Assembly: GCA_047600805.1 (NCBI GenBank)
Contig: JASGKG010000001.1
Location: 496,001-560,000 of the forward strand
Reading direction: 5' to 3'
DNA: 64,000 bases
Source of the DNA: JADKHC01 sp047600805
GTDB taxonomy: Bacteria; Verrucomicrobiota; Verrucomicrobiia; Opitutales; Opitutaceae
This document shows positions 28,053 to 38,812 of this stretch, piece after piece. Every line of letters begins with the position of its first letter. Within the stretch, counting starts at the first letter, position 1. Made by a program: the position numbers and the translations under genes. Below the pieces are notes generated by a model, which ran no database searches, was not told the DNA's origin, and saw only the letters and a list, made by a program, of their open reading frames with translations.

Positions 28053-28754
28053 TTAGCCCCCGCTAGTCTTCAGCTTTTTCAGAGCGATCCGGGCGGCGGC
28101 TTCTTCGGCGATCTTTTTGGATTTCCCGCGACCTGAGCCGAGCGATTCTTCGTTGAGGAAAACTTCGATCTCGTACTCCCGTGCGTGGTCCTCGCCGTGA
28201 ACCGCAATGACGTCGTACCGGATCGCGTGGTTGCCGTGCTGAGGTTGCACGAGTTCCTGTAGCTGGCCCTTCGGATTATCCGTCGATTGTGTGCCGGCCA
28301 GATGCCCCTCTAACGAACCATACAACGTCAGTAAAACGCGTCGCGTGGTCGCGTAGTCGGCATCCAAATACAAGGCGCCGACCAGCGATTCGAAGGCGTC
28401 TTCGAGCGCCGAGGCGCGGGTGCGGCCGCCGGTTTGCTCCTCGCTGTTGCTTAGGCGGAGACACGCGGGGATTCCAATTTGCTCGGCGAGTGCCGCCAGG
28501 AAAACTCCTTTGGAGAGCGCCGCCCGATTTTTGCTCAAAGCGCCTTCGCGAGCGATGGGGAAGTGCACGTAAAGCGCTTCGGTCAAGACGAGTTGTAGCA
28601 CGGCGTCGCCGAGGAATTCCAGGCGTTGGTTGTTTTCGCCGGCTTCGGGATGCTCATTGACGTAGGACGGATGGGTGACTGCTCGCAGGAGGAGCGACTC
28701 GTCGCGAAACGTGTACCCGATGCGCTGCTGAAGTTTTTTCAGGGGGGGGGTCAT
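28053..28754 (-). CDS. rnc: Ribonuclease III
   Basis: 233 residues. The catalytic signature QRLEFLGDAVLQLVL and the second acidic site EDAFESLVGALYLD are both intact. A double-stranded RNA-binding domain occupies the C-terminus (NPKGQLQELVQPQ, GSGRGKSKKIAEEAAARIAL). It processes rRNA and structured RNAs. Its start overlaps the stop of the upstream ABC-2 permease gene by 4 bp, so the two are probably co-transcribed. A run of nine C on the minus strand lies just inside the start (near 28742-28750). Confidence 0.95.
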   Translation of the reverse strand: MTPPLKKLQQRIGYTFRDESLLLRAVTHPSYVNEHPEAGENNQRLEFLGDAVLQLVLTEALYVHFPIAREGALSKNRAALSKGVFLAALAEQIGIPACLRLSNSEEQTGGRTRASALEDAFESLVGALYLDADYATTRRVLLTLYGSLEGHLAGTQSTDNPKGQLQELVQPQHGNHAIRYDVIAVHGEDHAREYEIEVFLNEESLGSGRGKSKKIAEEAAARIALKKLKTSGG

Positions 28755-29545
28755 GAGCTGGCGCTAGCGTAGCGACGCAAACCGCGGTGGAAAACAAAAA
28801 CCGCCAGCAAGAACCAAATCGCCGCTGCTCCGGCCAGCCAAAGAGCGTACTTCGGTTCGAAGCCGTGGAGCAGCGTCCGCGCGGGCGCGTTGCTCACGAT
28901 CACCACCGGCAGCGCGTAGACGAAAACGAAGTTCGAGAGGCCCTTGAAAGCCTCGCGTGGCAACCGGGCGAATTCATACAGCGTGAAATAGCTTCCTTCG
29001 AGCCCTTCCGTTTTCACGATCCAGAAGGTGAGCGACACCGTCAGCACCATCGAACTGTAGTGAATGACGAGCCCGCACAGGAGCAGCACGATGTAGAGCA
29101 CAATATCCAGTGCGCCCGGATGCAGTTGGAGTTTGTGTGCTGCAAAAATAACCACGCTTGCTGCAACAAAAACGTTGGCCAAGCCGTCGAGATCCAGCTT
29201 CCGCGTCGAAACCATGAACAACGGGTTGCCCGGCTGAGCCAGAAAGAAGTCGAAGTTCCCCGTGCGAACGTTGCGGCCCATTTCAAACAGATTGCTCCAA
29301 AAGAACCCCATGAACAGGCGTTGCATGATCATCGCCGTGCCGATGAGGAGCAGCATTTCGTATTCGTTCCAGCCCGCGATCGAATCGGTGTGGCGGTAGA
29401 TGACTTCGACCGTGAGAACGTTAACCGCCATCCAGAACAGTTCGACCAGCGACCACATCAGCGTGTCGAAACGAAACATCAGCGTGCGAACCACCGAATA
29501 GCGGATGCACGCCAGCCAGACGCGAACGTAATTGATGAGCCTCAT
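28751..29545 (-). CDS. ABC-2 type permease (DUF990 family), second of a pair
   Basis: 264 residues with about six membrane helices. VRWLACIRYS-like N-terminal amphipathic residues, LVELFWMAVNVLTVEVIY and FDFFLAQPGNPLFMV (the permease counterpart of the conserved coupling region) fit ABC_transp_permease PF06182. These permeases work as heterodimers with one ATPase, usually in export of lipids, sugars or drugs. It lies 3 bp downstream of the partner gene at 29549-30358 and overlaps rnc. No ATPase gene is in the window. Confidence 0.82.
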   Translation of the reverse strand: MRLINYVRVWLACIRYSVVRTLMFRFDTLMWSLVELFWMAVNVLTVEVIYRHTDSIAGWNEYEMLLLIGTAMIMQRLFMGFFWSNLFEMGRNVRTGNFDFFLAQPGNPLFMVSTRKLDLDGLANVFVAASVVIFAAHKLQLHPGALDIVLYIVLLLCGLVIHYSSMVLTVSLTFWIVKTEGLEGSYFTLYEFARLPREAFKGLSNFVFVYALPVVIVSNAPARTLLHGFEPKYALWLAGAAAIWFLLAVFVFHRGLRRYASASS

Positions 29546-29548
29546 GTC

Positions 29549-30358
29549 TTATCCTCCCACCGCAGTATGGCGGCGAAGGCCGCGCGCCCAGAGGAGATTG
29601 GCGATCAGGAGTAGAGCGGCAACCCAAAACGCCTGGATGCCCAGGCCCGCGAGTGCCTGAGCCGGATCGTTCAAGCGCCCCGTGAAAATCGAAACCGGGA
29701 AATACATTTGGTAGTAGTACGGCAGGTAGTGGGAAATCTCGAAGAGCCACTTCGGCATCAGGTCGAGCGGGAAAACTTGTCCGCCCAGCAGCGTTTCTAT
29801 CGCGAACGAGAGGATGATGAAGGACTGGATTTCCAAAAACCAAAACGTCAGCAGGCCGAAGCAATATGCGATCGTGAACTGGATCAGCGCCGACATCACC
29901 ATCGCGGGCAAACCCAACGCCAACCGCCAAGCATCTCCGGGGAATGTCAGGTATTTCCACAGCAGCGGGAGCGTGAGAACGACGGGAATGAGCGCCAGTA
30001 GCCCGGAAACCAACCGCGCCGATAGAAAAATGCTGATGCGATAAAGGAAGTAGTTAACCGGCTTGAGGAGAAACTGATTGATGAGGCCGTTTCGGATTTC
30101 CTCGCTGATCTGATAGTCCTCGTTGAACGCCCCGATGAAGAACTGCAGCACCAGCATCATGATGAAGTACGTCATCGTCTGCGCGACGCTGAAACCTCCG
30201 ATGTCGGTCTTGCCCTCGAAGGCCGCGCCCCAGAGCAGAAAAACGACGACGAGGTGAAACAGCGAAAACGTTGCCCTGATCGCAAAGTTCCACCGATACA
30301 CCAGATTACTCTGGAGCCCGACGAGAAAGGCGTGCCGATATTTTGCGAGAGCGGACAT
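29549..30358 (-). CDS. ABC-2 type permease (DUF990 family), first of a pair
   Basis: 269 residues with about six membrane helices. LVYRWNFAIRATFSLFHLV, EIRNGLINQFLLKPVNYFLY and LLGGQVFPLDLMPKWLF are typical of this permease family. It would pair with the product at 28751-29545. In related clusters an ATPase gene precedes the two permeases on the same strand. Here the upstream side (above 30358) is a gene-poor stretch and then the RHS island, so the ATPase must be encoded elsewhere or has been lost. Confidence 0.82.
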   Translation of the reverse strand: MSALAKYRHAFLVGLQSNLVYRWNFAIRATFSLFHLVVVFLLWGAAFEGKTDIGGFSVAQTMTYFIMMLVLQFFIGAFNEDYQISEEIRNGLINQFLLKPVNYFLYRISIFLSARLVSGLLALIPVVLTLPLLWKYLTFPGDAWRLALGLPAMVMSALIQFTIAYCFGLLTFWFLEIQSFIILSFAIETLLGGQVFPLDLMPKWLFEISHYLPYYYQMYFPVSIFTGRLNDPAQALAGLGIQAFWVAALLLIANLLWARGLRRHTAVGG

Positions 30359-31017
30359 GCGAAGGAGGCGAGGAGATTTAGGAAATGGACAAGCCGGGTG
30401 AAGGCAAATCGTGTTACGCCTGATCGAGTTGAAGCGACCGGCTTATGCTGAAGAGCACGCGTTCACCGCCGCAGCGTGACTTCGTCAGTATTTACTCGCT
30501 CGAATTCCGAAAGGTGGTGCGGGCCGTCCCGGGCATGCATCGGTTTGGATAAACATAAAGCCCGCTTTGGATGATGAGGTGGAGTTGATCACGGACGTCA
30601 GCTCTCCCGCGACATCGCATAACGCGTCGAGGACGACCCTCGCGCGTTGAGCGACGTCGCACACGCTTCACCGGTGCTCCTCAACCAGCGTGCACAAGCC
30701 AGATCAAAAGTGCTCGCCCGCTTACCCTATGGCCTCGGTCTCGCACGGTCTGCGAATGTCGGCGCTTCCATGGTTCTTTGCTAGTGGTTTCCCCGACGCG
30801 CGACGTAGTCTATACAGATATCAACTGGTTGCGTGACTTACAAATTTGTTACGAACGAGCGGTTTTGGTTTAGCGATTGAAAGTAGGCGGGGCAGCCGCC
30901 AAGCATCGGCTTCCAGGCTACTTTTCTCGAAGCTTTCTCGGAGACGTCTCGGAGCGGTGTCGGAGAGGTCCTAGGGGAAATAGCACAGAGAACCGCAGAA
31001 AATACTGACGAAACAAC
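30359..31017. other. Gene-poor stretch at the left side of the island
   Basis: No convincing coding region, RNA or repeat is visible on either strand. Short open frames here lack family features. This interval is where an ABC ATPase gene would be expected in front of the permeases. I saw no remnant of Walker or signature motifs. Confidence 0.5.
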
Positions 31018-31314
31018 ATGGCAACCACCCAACTAAATCCGCTTCTCGAAAACCTGAACGGCTCGATTGGCGACCTCGTCATTTATAAAAGGGCGGGGCG
31101 TTTGATCATTTCTCGCAAGCCCGACTTAAGCCGCCGCGTGCTCTCGCCCGCCCAACAGAAGCAATTCGACCGCTTTCCGCGAGCCACCCAATACGCAGCC
31201 GAAGCCATGGCCGACCCAGCCCGAAGAGCCAGCTACGAGACGGCAGCCAAACAAACCGGCAAACCCGTTAGGTCACTCGCCATCGCGGAGTATCTCAAGG
31301 TGAACGTTGGTTGA
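31018..31314 (+). CDS. Small conserved-looking protein of unknown function
   Basis: 98 residues, basic and soluble, without signal or membrane helices. The layout (NGSIGDLVIYKRAGRLIISR, then LSPAQQKQFDRFPRATQYA, then AMADPARRASYETAAKQ and a hydrophobic end SLAIAEYLKVNV) resembles small proteins I recall from Bacteroidetes and phage-like regions, but I cannot name a family. ATG follows AACAAC without a clear ribosome-binding site. It lies 536 bp before the RHS gene on the same strand. Confidence 0.6.
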   Translation: MATTQLNPLLENLNGSIGDLVIYKRAGRLIISRKPDLSRRVLSPAQQKQFDRFPRATQYAAEAMADPARRASYETAAKQTGKPVRSLAIAEYLKVNVG

Positions 31315-31850
31315 ACGAGCTAGTTCTTAGGGCCAGTCGGCGGAGACAGATAGTAATCTGCGGGACAGGTGCGCAAACGCGACGATCTCGCGGTGGCGAT
31401 CCCCACCGACATCGTTCCGAACAGGGGCAAGATAGGTAAGAAAGTCCTCGTTCCTGCATGATCGCTCGTCGTACTGCGTTGAAACGCTAGTAGAAGTAGC
31501 CAAATAGAACACAAAACAATAAGCCTGACTCGATTCCATAGTTTCGGCGAGGGAATGCACCCGCTCGCATTGTACAATCCGCAAGAGCGGCGTTGCAGTT
31601 GGCTTGTTCGTTCTTGTGTGTGTATTATGGCGATAAGCCACGTGCATTGGTGTTATAACCAGGGGTTAAGAACCATTTGCTAGGAACACCAAACGAGTTG
31701 ACATTCACAAAAAATCGGCGCCAAGTCAGCTCTCGTTCGGTTTTCAACTCTCTTCTCGCGGGAACCCCATTTGGCGGGGGACTTGGCTACTTAGGAGGCG
31801 ACAATCGGATCGCATCACCAACACCAACGCGATTACATTTGGGGGAACAC
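31315..31850. other. Non-coding stretch before the RHS gene
   Basis: I see no gene with supporting features. An in-frame extension of the RHS gene (TTG at 31677) occupies the last part but looks unlike a secretion signal. This stretch probably contains the RHS promoter, which I cannot place with confidence. Confidence 0.4.
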
Positions 31851-34800
31851 ATGCAATTGGGGAAAGGCTTCGACGGCGCACTGAAACGCATAGCGTACCT
31901 TTTGCGCTACTTTGTAAGTCCGAGTTATGCAGGTCTCGTTGTTTTGCTGGCGAGCTTTGCTTCCCTTGATGTTAAGGGCGTAGAAACTCCCGTTTACTAC
32001 AACCTTTCGTTCCAAGCGTTTTTGCAGACGCAGTTTTGGACTGGCTCGGGTGGTGGCGTTATGCAGTTCACTTTGACTGACGAGACGGGAAAGGTCTGCA
32101 CATCAAGCGCGGGCTCAGGTGGCTTCGGGATGGGTACGCCTGTTATTACCAGTGGGTCAGGGGCTGTGGTTACCGCAAAAATTCTCCCGAATAAGGACTA
32201 TGTCGTGACAGTGACGGGCAGCGTCCCTGCAGACTACTACAGCGGCTCCGTCCGATTTACCGCACAATCAGGACAATCGCTGTACGTGAATGGCTATGCG
32301 AATGGAGGCTCGATAGGTGGAACAGGTTATACTGGCAACCGAAACACAGCATCGCAATTTAACAACAAAACTTTTAAAATCAGAATATCACTGCCCGGCA
32401 ACTATTCGTTATCTGATGAGCCCTCCTACCTGAGGGGCGGCGAGTGTACATCGCTTCCGGAGGATCGCCTGATCTGGTATGTGGGGTTGGGTGGACTTCG
32501 CAATGGCGATACCGCAGGAACGGTGGGTTTTCGACGCGCCAATTTTGGTTCGTCGGATTTTTTCTCCCCAACCGCCTTATACTACACCGCGCCGGATGAA
32601 AGCGAGATTAGCGTGGTGAAGAGCGCTGGTTCACTGCGTCAAATTTACGCAAGAGAGGTGTTGCTAGACGTGCAATTGGTCAACTCGACGAGCTATCGAC
32701 TTGACTTTTACGCCCGCTCACAAGTTACCGGACAATCTTCAGGAGTTTACACTTTTTCAGGGACCCCCTTTGTAAGATACTTGGTTGAACGCATGACGGT
32801 ATCGAATGGCGACGGTGTCAAAATCACGCGCACGGAGGACAACCGTTCTTGGGAGACTAGCCTGTCGTTGAGCGGCAATGTATGGGTTCGACGTGACTGG
32901 CGCGCTGCTGGCGGTCAGTTGGATGCATACTCGTCTACCAACTACACTTCAGACACGGGCGCTACTGTCACGTATACCGGTCCCGATTCCTCTGGTGCTG
33001 CAGTGGAGTCGCCATTGGTTCTCACCAAATCCTACACTGACTATACGGGCTACGATTCGAGTTGGGGGAAGGAGTTAACGCAAACGTTATGCGGTGCAGG
33101 AGAGGCGACGCCGTTGTGTGCCCAAACTGCTTATTATACAACAACGTCTTCGGACGGAGCTTTCGCGAGAAAAATAAAGCATCAGATCTCCACTGACGGT
33201 TCGTGGGAGAAGTATGCCTATTTCAGCACCACAGGCGCGACCGGCACCGTAGGGGCGCTGCAGCGCGTTTACAAACCTTGGGGCGACGGGCCTGCTTCCC
33301 CAGACAACGCCAGTACTACAAACTGCATCTATACTGACTACATCTATAGCGGATGGTATTCTGATTTCGTTGCGAGTACCACTACGTATGCTCCAGGTGG
33401 CACAATGATCGGGAAAACGACTTGGGACTACTCGAACAACGTTGCCGTGCTCAATGGCATAGCGATCCAAGCAATTGTAAAGACTGACTATTACAGTTCC
33501 AGCGCTGGACTCGCCACTTCATATAAAAATTACCAGTATAATATGGATCCTGCGTGGATTCGCAATAAGCCTGCTTCCGCAGCATATCCCGATGGTCGGA
33601 AGAAATCGTGGGCTTATTTTAGCGGTACATGGGATTCTTCGAACAAAACTTTTACTGCCTCAGCTTCTGGTGGAGACCGGCTCGTGCTTATCTTCGACGG
33701 CCAGACAACCGGTGGAACAGCCGTTTCCTCGTGGACCCTTGATGGCGTCACTTGGGCAATGGATAGTGTGCAGATGGTTGCTAATCGTTCCACCGTGACG
33801 GAACAGATCATCGCTTCGACAGGACAGACCGTTTTTGCGGGCAACAACGTATACACTTCCAGTGGTACGCTTGCGCGCATCTCCGGGACGCTTTATCGGT
33901 ACGACACACATGGTAGGCTAGCGGAGGAAGTGGATATCGTCCGCAGCAGTGGCTCGAACGAACTGAAGGTGGTACGCACTTACGTGGGCAGTATGCTCGA
34001 TACGGTTACTGCCGTTGATGGTGTGGTCACTAAATACGAATACGATTCACTTTTGCGTCTAGTCAAAACCTCGGTGGGGTACGGTGGTTCCGCATCAAAT
34101 CCTGCCAGAATCACTGAAAACAAGTATGACGGTGCCGGGCGCTTGGCGGAAGTTTCAGTCGTGAACGGAGGCGCCCCGACCACCTATGTGTACGATGCCG
34201 CTGGACGGATATCCAGCGGAATAGAAACCTCTCCTAATGGCGAGAGCGGTCTGGCCACAATTTATGCTTATCCAAGCCAGCGGGTTACGACGATGACCTT
34301 GCCAACGGGAGCCACACGCATCTACGAAACTTACTTGGATGGTCGTCCCAAATCAATGACAGGTACCGCTCAGGCGCCCAACTATTGGCTCTATGCTTGG
34401 AACTCGACAGGGCTTCAAACCACGCTGAAAAATGGAATGTCCCTCGATAATGGGTGGATAGAGCAGCAGGTTGATATGCTGGGACGAGTCACGAATAGAA
34501 GATCGCCGACATGGAGTTGGGGGAGCGACTCCACCCGCGTATTAAAAACAGAACTTGAATACAATAGTGCCGGCCAGCTTTGGAGGGAGCGCTTGAAGTT
34601 AGAGACGAGCAATTCCTATGTGCAGGCCGATGTGATTCGTACCTACGACGCTGCGGGCCGTCCGCTTTGGGTCGGTGCCGATGTAGACAACAGCGGCTCT
34701 TTGTCATCTTCATCAAACGACCGCATCACAGCGTATGATCAATGGTATGAGAGTGACGCCGCGGGTTGGGTGAGCGTCTCTTGCAGCAACACCTGCTCGA

Positions 34801-36413
34801 CATCGAATTCCAGCGTACTGACACCGCTTTCCTACGTGAGCACCCGATTGACTGGTTTCAACAACTCGTTCCTGGGAACCTATGGCTACACGGTTGGCGA
34901 TGTTGTGACAGTAGACAAGACGGGGCGTTCGCTGCACCAGATTGACATGATCTCTCCATCACAGAGATTACGGCGCTCGGAATCGCAGATCAGCGGGACC
35001 ACGGTCTGGGCGTATTCGCAGTCGATCAATGGCTACACCGTGGAGACCTCTTCGCAGACAGGGGTGCGTGTCGCTTACGAATATGATTCGCTAGGTCGGG
35101 TGGAGCACGTCCGCAGTCGTTTGGATGGCAGTACCTATGCCCAAACTACCTCCTACTCCTATTGGGGCAGCACCCCTTATATTAACACGGTAAACGATCA
35201 AGGCATCTCCCAGACCTATTCGTACACTTGGGGCGCGCCCATCGGCAGCCGACAAGTGTCTGTGACTGATGCGTCCAACTATGTGTCTCACACGCTCTAC
35301 AACGAGATGGTACTGAGTTGGCGTACATGGGGCAGCGGTGCCAGCCCCACGGAGATTGTTTACGACAATCTTGGGCGAAGGGTGGGTGTGAAGACTTGGC
35401 GTAGCGGGTCATTTTCCGGCACCAGTTGGCCGGGGAGCCCAGGCCCTGCTGACAGCACGACTTGGGATATCGAAGCGGCGACGGGCCTGCTGAAGAGAAA
35501 GACCTATGCCGATGATCATTATGTCGACTACACCTACACGCCGGTTGGCAAGGTGGCCTCACGTACCAATGCACGTAATATAACCACCAGCTACGCCTAC
35601 TTCGATGGATCTACGACTTCGACGGACGACGTAAGCCATCGCACGCAGGAGTTGCGTGCGGTCACCTATAGTGATGGAACGCCAAGTGTGAGCTATTCCT
35701 ATACGCGCACGGGTGCGCTTGCGGGAGTGAGCGACGCCACGGGCAGCCGAAGCTTCAGCTACCGAGCCGATTTGCAGCTCGACGTTGAAAGCTTGGACAG
35801 CAGTTTCTTTGGTTCGGGTCGTTCCGTGGCGGCCAATTACGATAATGGCTCTGGCGGCACAGTAGCAAACCGGTCAAACGGCTACGCATTGCAGTCTGGT
35901 GACGTAGTGGAGGCATCGGCGGCGTTCACCTTCAGCTCAGCGACAGGCCGGATAGAAACCGCAGGCGGCCAGAACTTCCCGAGTTTCACTTACGGATATA
36001 CGGCGGGAACAGATTGGGTTGAGAGCGTGGCCAGTGGCAGCTTTGGCCGAACGCAGGCTTTGCACGATGCGCGGGCGGTTTTAAAGCAGACTCAAGCGAG
36101 TTGGAGTGGAGTGCCAGTTGCCACTTACGATAGTGAGTTCAACTCGCGCGGGCATCGCAGCTCGTTGAGCGCCTCGGGCTCGGTGCCCGGTACGACGCGC
36201 AGCAACAGTTTCCTCTATGACGGCCTGGGCCGATTGAGCAGCGAGACAGACCTCTCTTCGGCGTGGCGTACCTACAGTTGGGGATACGATTTGCTGGGCA
36301 ACCGGCAAAACGAGGGTAACGTGAATGGCACCGTGACGTATAGTAAGCGTCGCCTCGGATGCCCCCTTGACGTGGTCGTAGGTACGAGAGTTACCGGTCG
36401 CGACTTTGCGTAA
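31851..36413 (+). pseudogene. RHS-repeat protein, 5' part, interrupted by IS66
   Basis: The ATG at 31851 follows GGGGGA and opens a protein with an N-terminal hydrophobic segment (YAGLVVLLASFASLDV) suggesting export. It continues into many RHS/YD repeats, for example YEYDSLLRLVKTS, YDGAGRLAEVSVV, YEYDSLGRVEHVRSRL, YDNLGRRVGVKTW and YDGLGRLSSETDLSS. The true sequence stops at 36342. From 36343 the frame reads 71 bases of IS DNA to a chance stop at 36413. RHS proteins form a shell that carries a C-terminal toxin or adhesive tip. With the 3' part the intact gene would have been about 2034 codons. Codon use looks more AT-rich than in the flanking core genes. Confidence 0.88.
36335..36342 (+). repeat. 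Target site duplication GACGTATA, left copy
   Basis: The eight bases GACGTATA directly before the IS66 left end recur directly after the right end (38805-38812). Eight base pairs is the usual duplication for IS66-family insertion. Confidence 0.95.
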
Positions 36414-36422
36414 GTACGAGAG

Positions 36423-37928
36423 CTACGATGCAACCGGTGTCGGACGGTTCCACTGGGAAGGCAGCAGTGGGCGCAGGTCATCGGCCGTTGTCATGGCAGG
36501 CAAACGGGTGAGCAGGTCGCGAAGATAGTCGTGGGGATTGTGTCCGTGGCGCTGGCAGGACACGATGAGCGAGTAGATCACCGCAGCGCGATCACCGGTA
36601 TCGGGATGTCCGACGAAGAGCCAGTTTTTCGCGCCGAGTTTGCTCGGGCGGATGGCATTCTCCACGGCATTGGTGTCGAGTCGGGTTTGGCTGTGGTGCA
36701 GGTGCGCGGTGAGCGGCCGCCAGTGTCCCAGCAGATACGCGCAGGCTTGGCCGAGGCCGGATTTAGGCAGCACGCGTAATTGCAATGCGGATACGAGACG
36801 CCGGAGCCGAGCCAAGGGTCGAGCAAAATGTTCCTGGCGAAGTGCAGAGCGTTGTTCGCTCGCTTTGGCTTCGTCCCATTTTTGCTCAAGCGCATAGAGT
36901 TGCCCGATCAGTTGCAGCACTCGCTGCGCGGTTTTCGGGCGTTCGGCCGCGGCTTCGAAGAAGCGTCGGCGGGCATGAGCCCAGCAGCCGACCCATTCGA
37001 CATCGGCATGAGAGCGCACGTAGGCGGCGTATCCTTCGTAGCCGTCGGACTGGAGCACGCCGCGATAATCCCCGAGCAGTCGCTCGGCTTCTTCATGTCG
37101 GCGCGACAGCCGCCATTCAAAGACGACATCGCCTCCGGGTCGCGAGAGCGCCCAGAGCCAGCCTTGAGTGGTCTTGCCATCCCTCAGGTCGGGGTCGTTG
37201 CATCTAATGGGTGTTTCGTCAACTTGCACGTAACCGCTCTGCAGCAGGTCTTGTTTCATCTGTTTGACCACCGGTTCGAGCAAGGCGGTGGCCACGCCGG
37301 CCCAGTCGCATAAATTTTGGCGGGAGATCGGCGCACCCCACCGCGCCAGCATCTTCTCCTGTCGATAAAGTGGCAGATGATCGCAGTATTTGGCGGTGAG
37401 CGCCCAGGCGATCAGGCCCGCCGAAGCGAAACCTCCCACGACCGCGCGCTTCGGCGCGGGGGCGAGCAGCGGAGCACGGTGGCGCTCTAGGCGGTGCCGG
37501 TACTTCGGGCGGACGATCTCGCGTTTGAAGAGTTGGGGTGGGACGATGTCCACCTCGAAGGTGCGCTCTTCGCCGATACGTTCGTATAAATCGGGATCGG
37601 CCCGCACCGCCTCCGGGACGATCTCCACGGTTTCTTTCACTGGCAGGTGCGCAAAGCTTTCGGCAGGCAGGACGCGTTTCTCGCCCGGGCCTTTTGTACG
37701 CTCGTAGTGGATCGTCTCGGTGGGGCGCTCGGCGGCGCAGAGTTTCTCCAGTTCGTTTAGCTTTAAGAGCAGTTGTGCGCGATCGAGCTTCTCGGATTTG
37801 CCGGGGCCAAAGAGTTGTTGTTTGAACCACGCGATCTGGGAGCGTAGCGAGGCCACTTCGTTTCTGAAGGTGCTCAACTCATTTTTGAGTTCGAGGTTTT
37901 CGGCGTAGAGTTCCTCCGCGGGCGGCAT
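36423..37928 (-). CDS. tnpC: IS66 transposase TnpC (DDE)
   Basis: 501 residues. The N-terminal coiled-coil leader (YAENLELKNELSTFRNEV, then IAWFKQQLFGPGKSEKL) is typical of IS66 transposases. A zinc-finger-like region follows, then the DDE core: YVQVDETPIRC carries the first aspartate, VGCWAHARRRFFEA the conserved tryptophan-histidine region, and DTNAVENAIRPSKLGAKNW the terminal glutamate. The C-terminal tail NPHDYLRDLLTRLP is also standard. It appears intact. Confidence 0.95.
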   Translation of the reverse strand: MPPAEELYAENLELKNELSTFRNEVASLRSQIAWFKQQLFGPGKSEKLDRAQLLLKLNELEKLCAAERPTETIHYERTKGPGEKRVLPAESFAHLPVKETVEIVPEAVRADPDLYERIGEERTFEVDIVPPQLFKREIVRPKYRHRLERHRAPLLAPAPKRAVVGGFASAGLIAWALTAKYCDHLPLYRQEKMLARWGAPISRQNLCDWAGVATALLEPVVKQMKQDLLQSGYVQVDETPIRCNDPDLRDGKTTQGWLWALSRPGGDVVFEWRLSRRHEEAERLLGDYRGVLQSDGYEGYAAYVRSHADVEWVGCWAHARRRFFEAAAERPKTAQRVLQLIGQLYALEQKWDEAKASEQRSALRQEHFARPLARLRRLVSALQLRVLPKSGLGQACAYLLGHWRPLTAHLHHSQTRLDTNAVENAIRPSKLGAKNWLFVGHPDTGDRAAVIYSLIVSCQRHGHNPHDYLRDLLTRLPAMTTADDLRPLLPSQWNRPTPVAS

Positions 37929-37983
37929 CGCGCCACCTCAGAACAACAACCGGCTATTATGTTCCAATAATATTGTGGTTATT

Positions 37984-38331
37984 TTATCGTTCATACCAGG
38001 GCTTGAGCGAACCGTGCTTGAGTTCCACGCCGCCCACGAGCAAAGCCAGGGCTTCCGGGGCGAGCGAGAGCTTGCGCTTGGCCTGGCTGGGCTTGGGCCA
38101 GGAAAAGCGGCCTTGCTCCAAACGCTTGGCTAAAACCCATACGCCGGTGCCATCCCAATAAAGCATTTTTAAACGGGTGCGCTCCTTGTTGGTGAAGACA
38201 AAGACCGCTCCGCTCTTGGGCTCTTCGTCTAACTGCGCCTGCACCGCGGACCATAGCCCGTCGTATTGCTTACGCATATCTACTGGTTCGATTGCTACGT
38301 AGATTTTGATCGCTGCAGGAAACGCCAGCAT
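37984..38331 (-). CDS. tnpB: IS66 accessory protein TnpB
   Basis: 115 residues matching IS66 Orf2/TnpB: IYVAIEPVDMRKQYDGLW near the N-terminus, VFVFTNKERTRLKMLYWDG, and RLEQGRFSWP. The protein is required for IS66 transposition, but its mechanism is unknown. It lies 3 bp downstream of tnpA and 55 bp upstream of tnpC. Confidence 0.94.
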   Translation of the reverse strand: MLAFPAAIKIYVAIEPVDMRKQYDGLWSAVQAQLDEEPKSGAVFVFTNKERTRLKMLYWDGTGVWVLAKRLEQGRFSWPKPSQAKRKLSLAPEALALLVGGVELKHGSLKPWYER

Positions 38332-38334
38332 CGG

Positions 38335-38745
38335 TTACGCACGCAAGGCCCGCACCAACGCCGCCAGTTCCTTCGCACTCCCGCCACGCAGCTCCGTCCC
38401 GTCAGTTAGCCGTACGCTCAAGCTGGCAGGTGCGGCGACGACGGCGGGCAAAGCCGCCTCGACGAAGCGCACCGTGCGCGGCCGATTTGCACTAGGCTTT
38501 TGCTTGCCCGGCTCGGCCACGGGCAACCGCCCCGCCTCGCGTTCCCGCTGAGCCCAACTACAAAACGTCGTGTAATTGATTCCTTCCCGCCGCGCAAATG
38601 CGCTTTGCGTAAGGCCACTGTCTTTATATGCCGATAACAACTCAGCGCGACGCTCCGAAGGCGTGCGCCGCCGTCCGAGCGCATCGCGCTTCTCTCCTGT
38701 CTCTATCAACTCCGTCTCTATTGCCCGCGTCGTAGTAGTTACCAT
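38335..38745 (-). CDS. tnpA: IS66 accessory protein TnpA
   Basis: 136 residues. The helix-turn-helix part reads SAYKDSGLTQSAFARREG followed by INYTTFCSWAQRER, and the C-terminal half holds SVRLTDGTELRGGSAKELAALV, the usual pattern of IS66 Orf1/TnpA DNA-binding proteins. It is the first gene of the element, about 59 bp from the right terminus. Confidence 0.92.
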   Translation of the reverse strand: MVTTTTRAIETELIETGEKRDALGRRRTPSERRAELLSAYKDSGLTQSAFARREGINYTTFCSWAQREREAGRLPVAEPGKQKPSANRPRTVRFVEAALPAVVAAPASLSVRLTDGTELRGGSAKELAALVRALRA

Positions 38746-38804
38746 TACGATAGCTTACCGCTTCGTACCTCTCGTATCTACGAGGCACTCGAATTGACGC
38801 TTAC

Positions 38805-38812
38805 GACGTATA
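38805..38812 (+). repeat. Target site duplication GACGTATA, right copy
   Basis: Identical to 36335-36342. Removing the IS and one copy joins ...acc gtg acg tat act ccc aac..., which keeps the RHS frame open. Confidence 0.95.

Larger units (their letters stand above)
36343..38804 (-). mobile_element. Complete IS66-family insertion sequence
   Basis: The element is 2462 bp long. The left end GTAAGCGTCGCCTCGGATGCC and the reverse complement of the right end GTAAGCGTCAATTCGAGTGCC agree at 16 of 21 positions and share the GTAAGCG terminus typical of IS66. The order tnpA, tnpB, tnpC on the minus strand is the standard IS66 set. All three are open, and the 8-bp duplication is perfect, which together suggest a recent insertion of an active element. 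Confidence 0.96.

Noticed and set aside
33900..36300. Tandem DNA repeats or CRISPR-like array in the RHS region
   Set aside because: The periodicity is in the protein (YD motifs with varied sequence). No identical DNA repeats with spacers occur. I saw no CRISPR array anywhere in the window.
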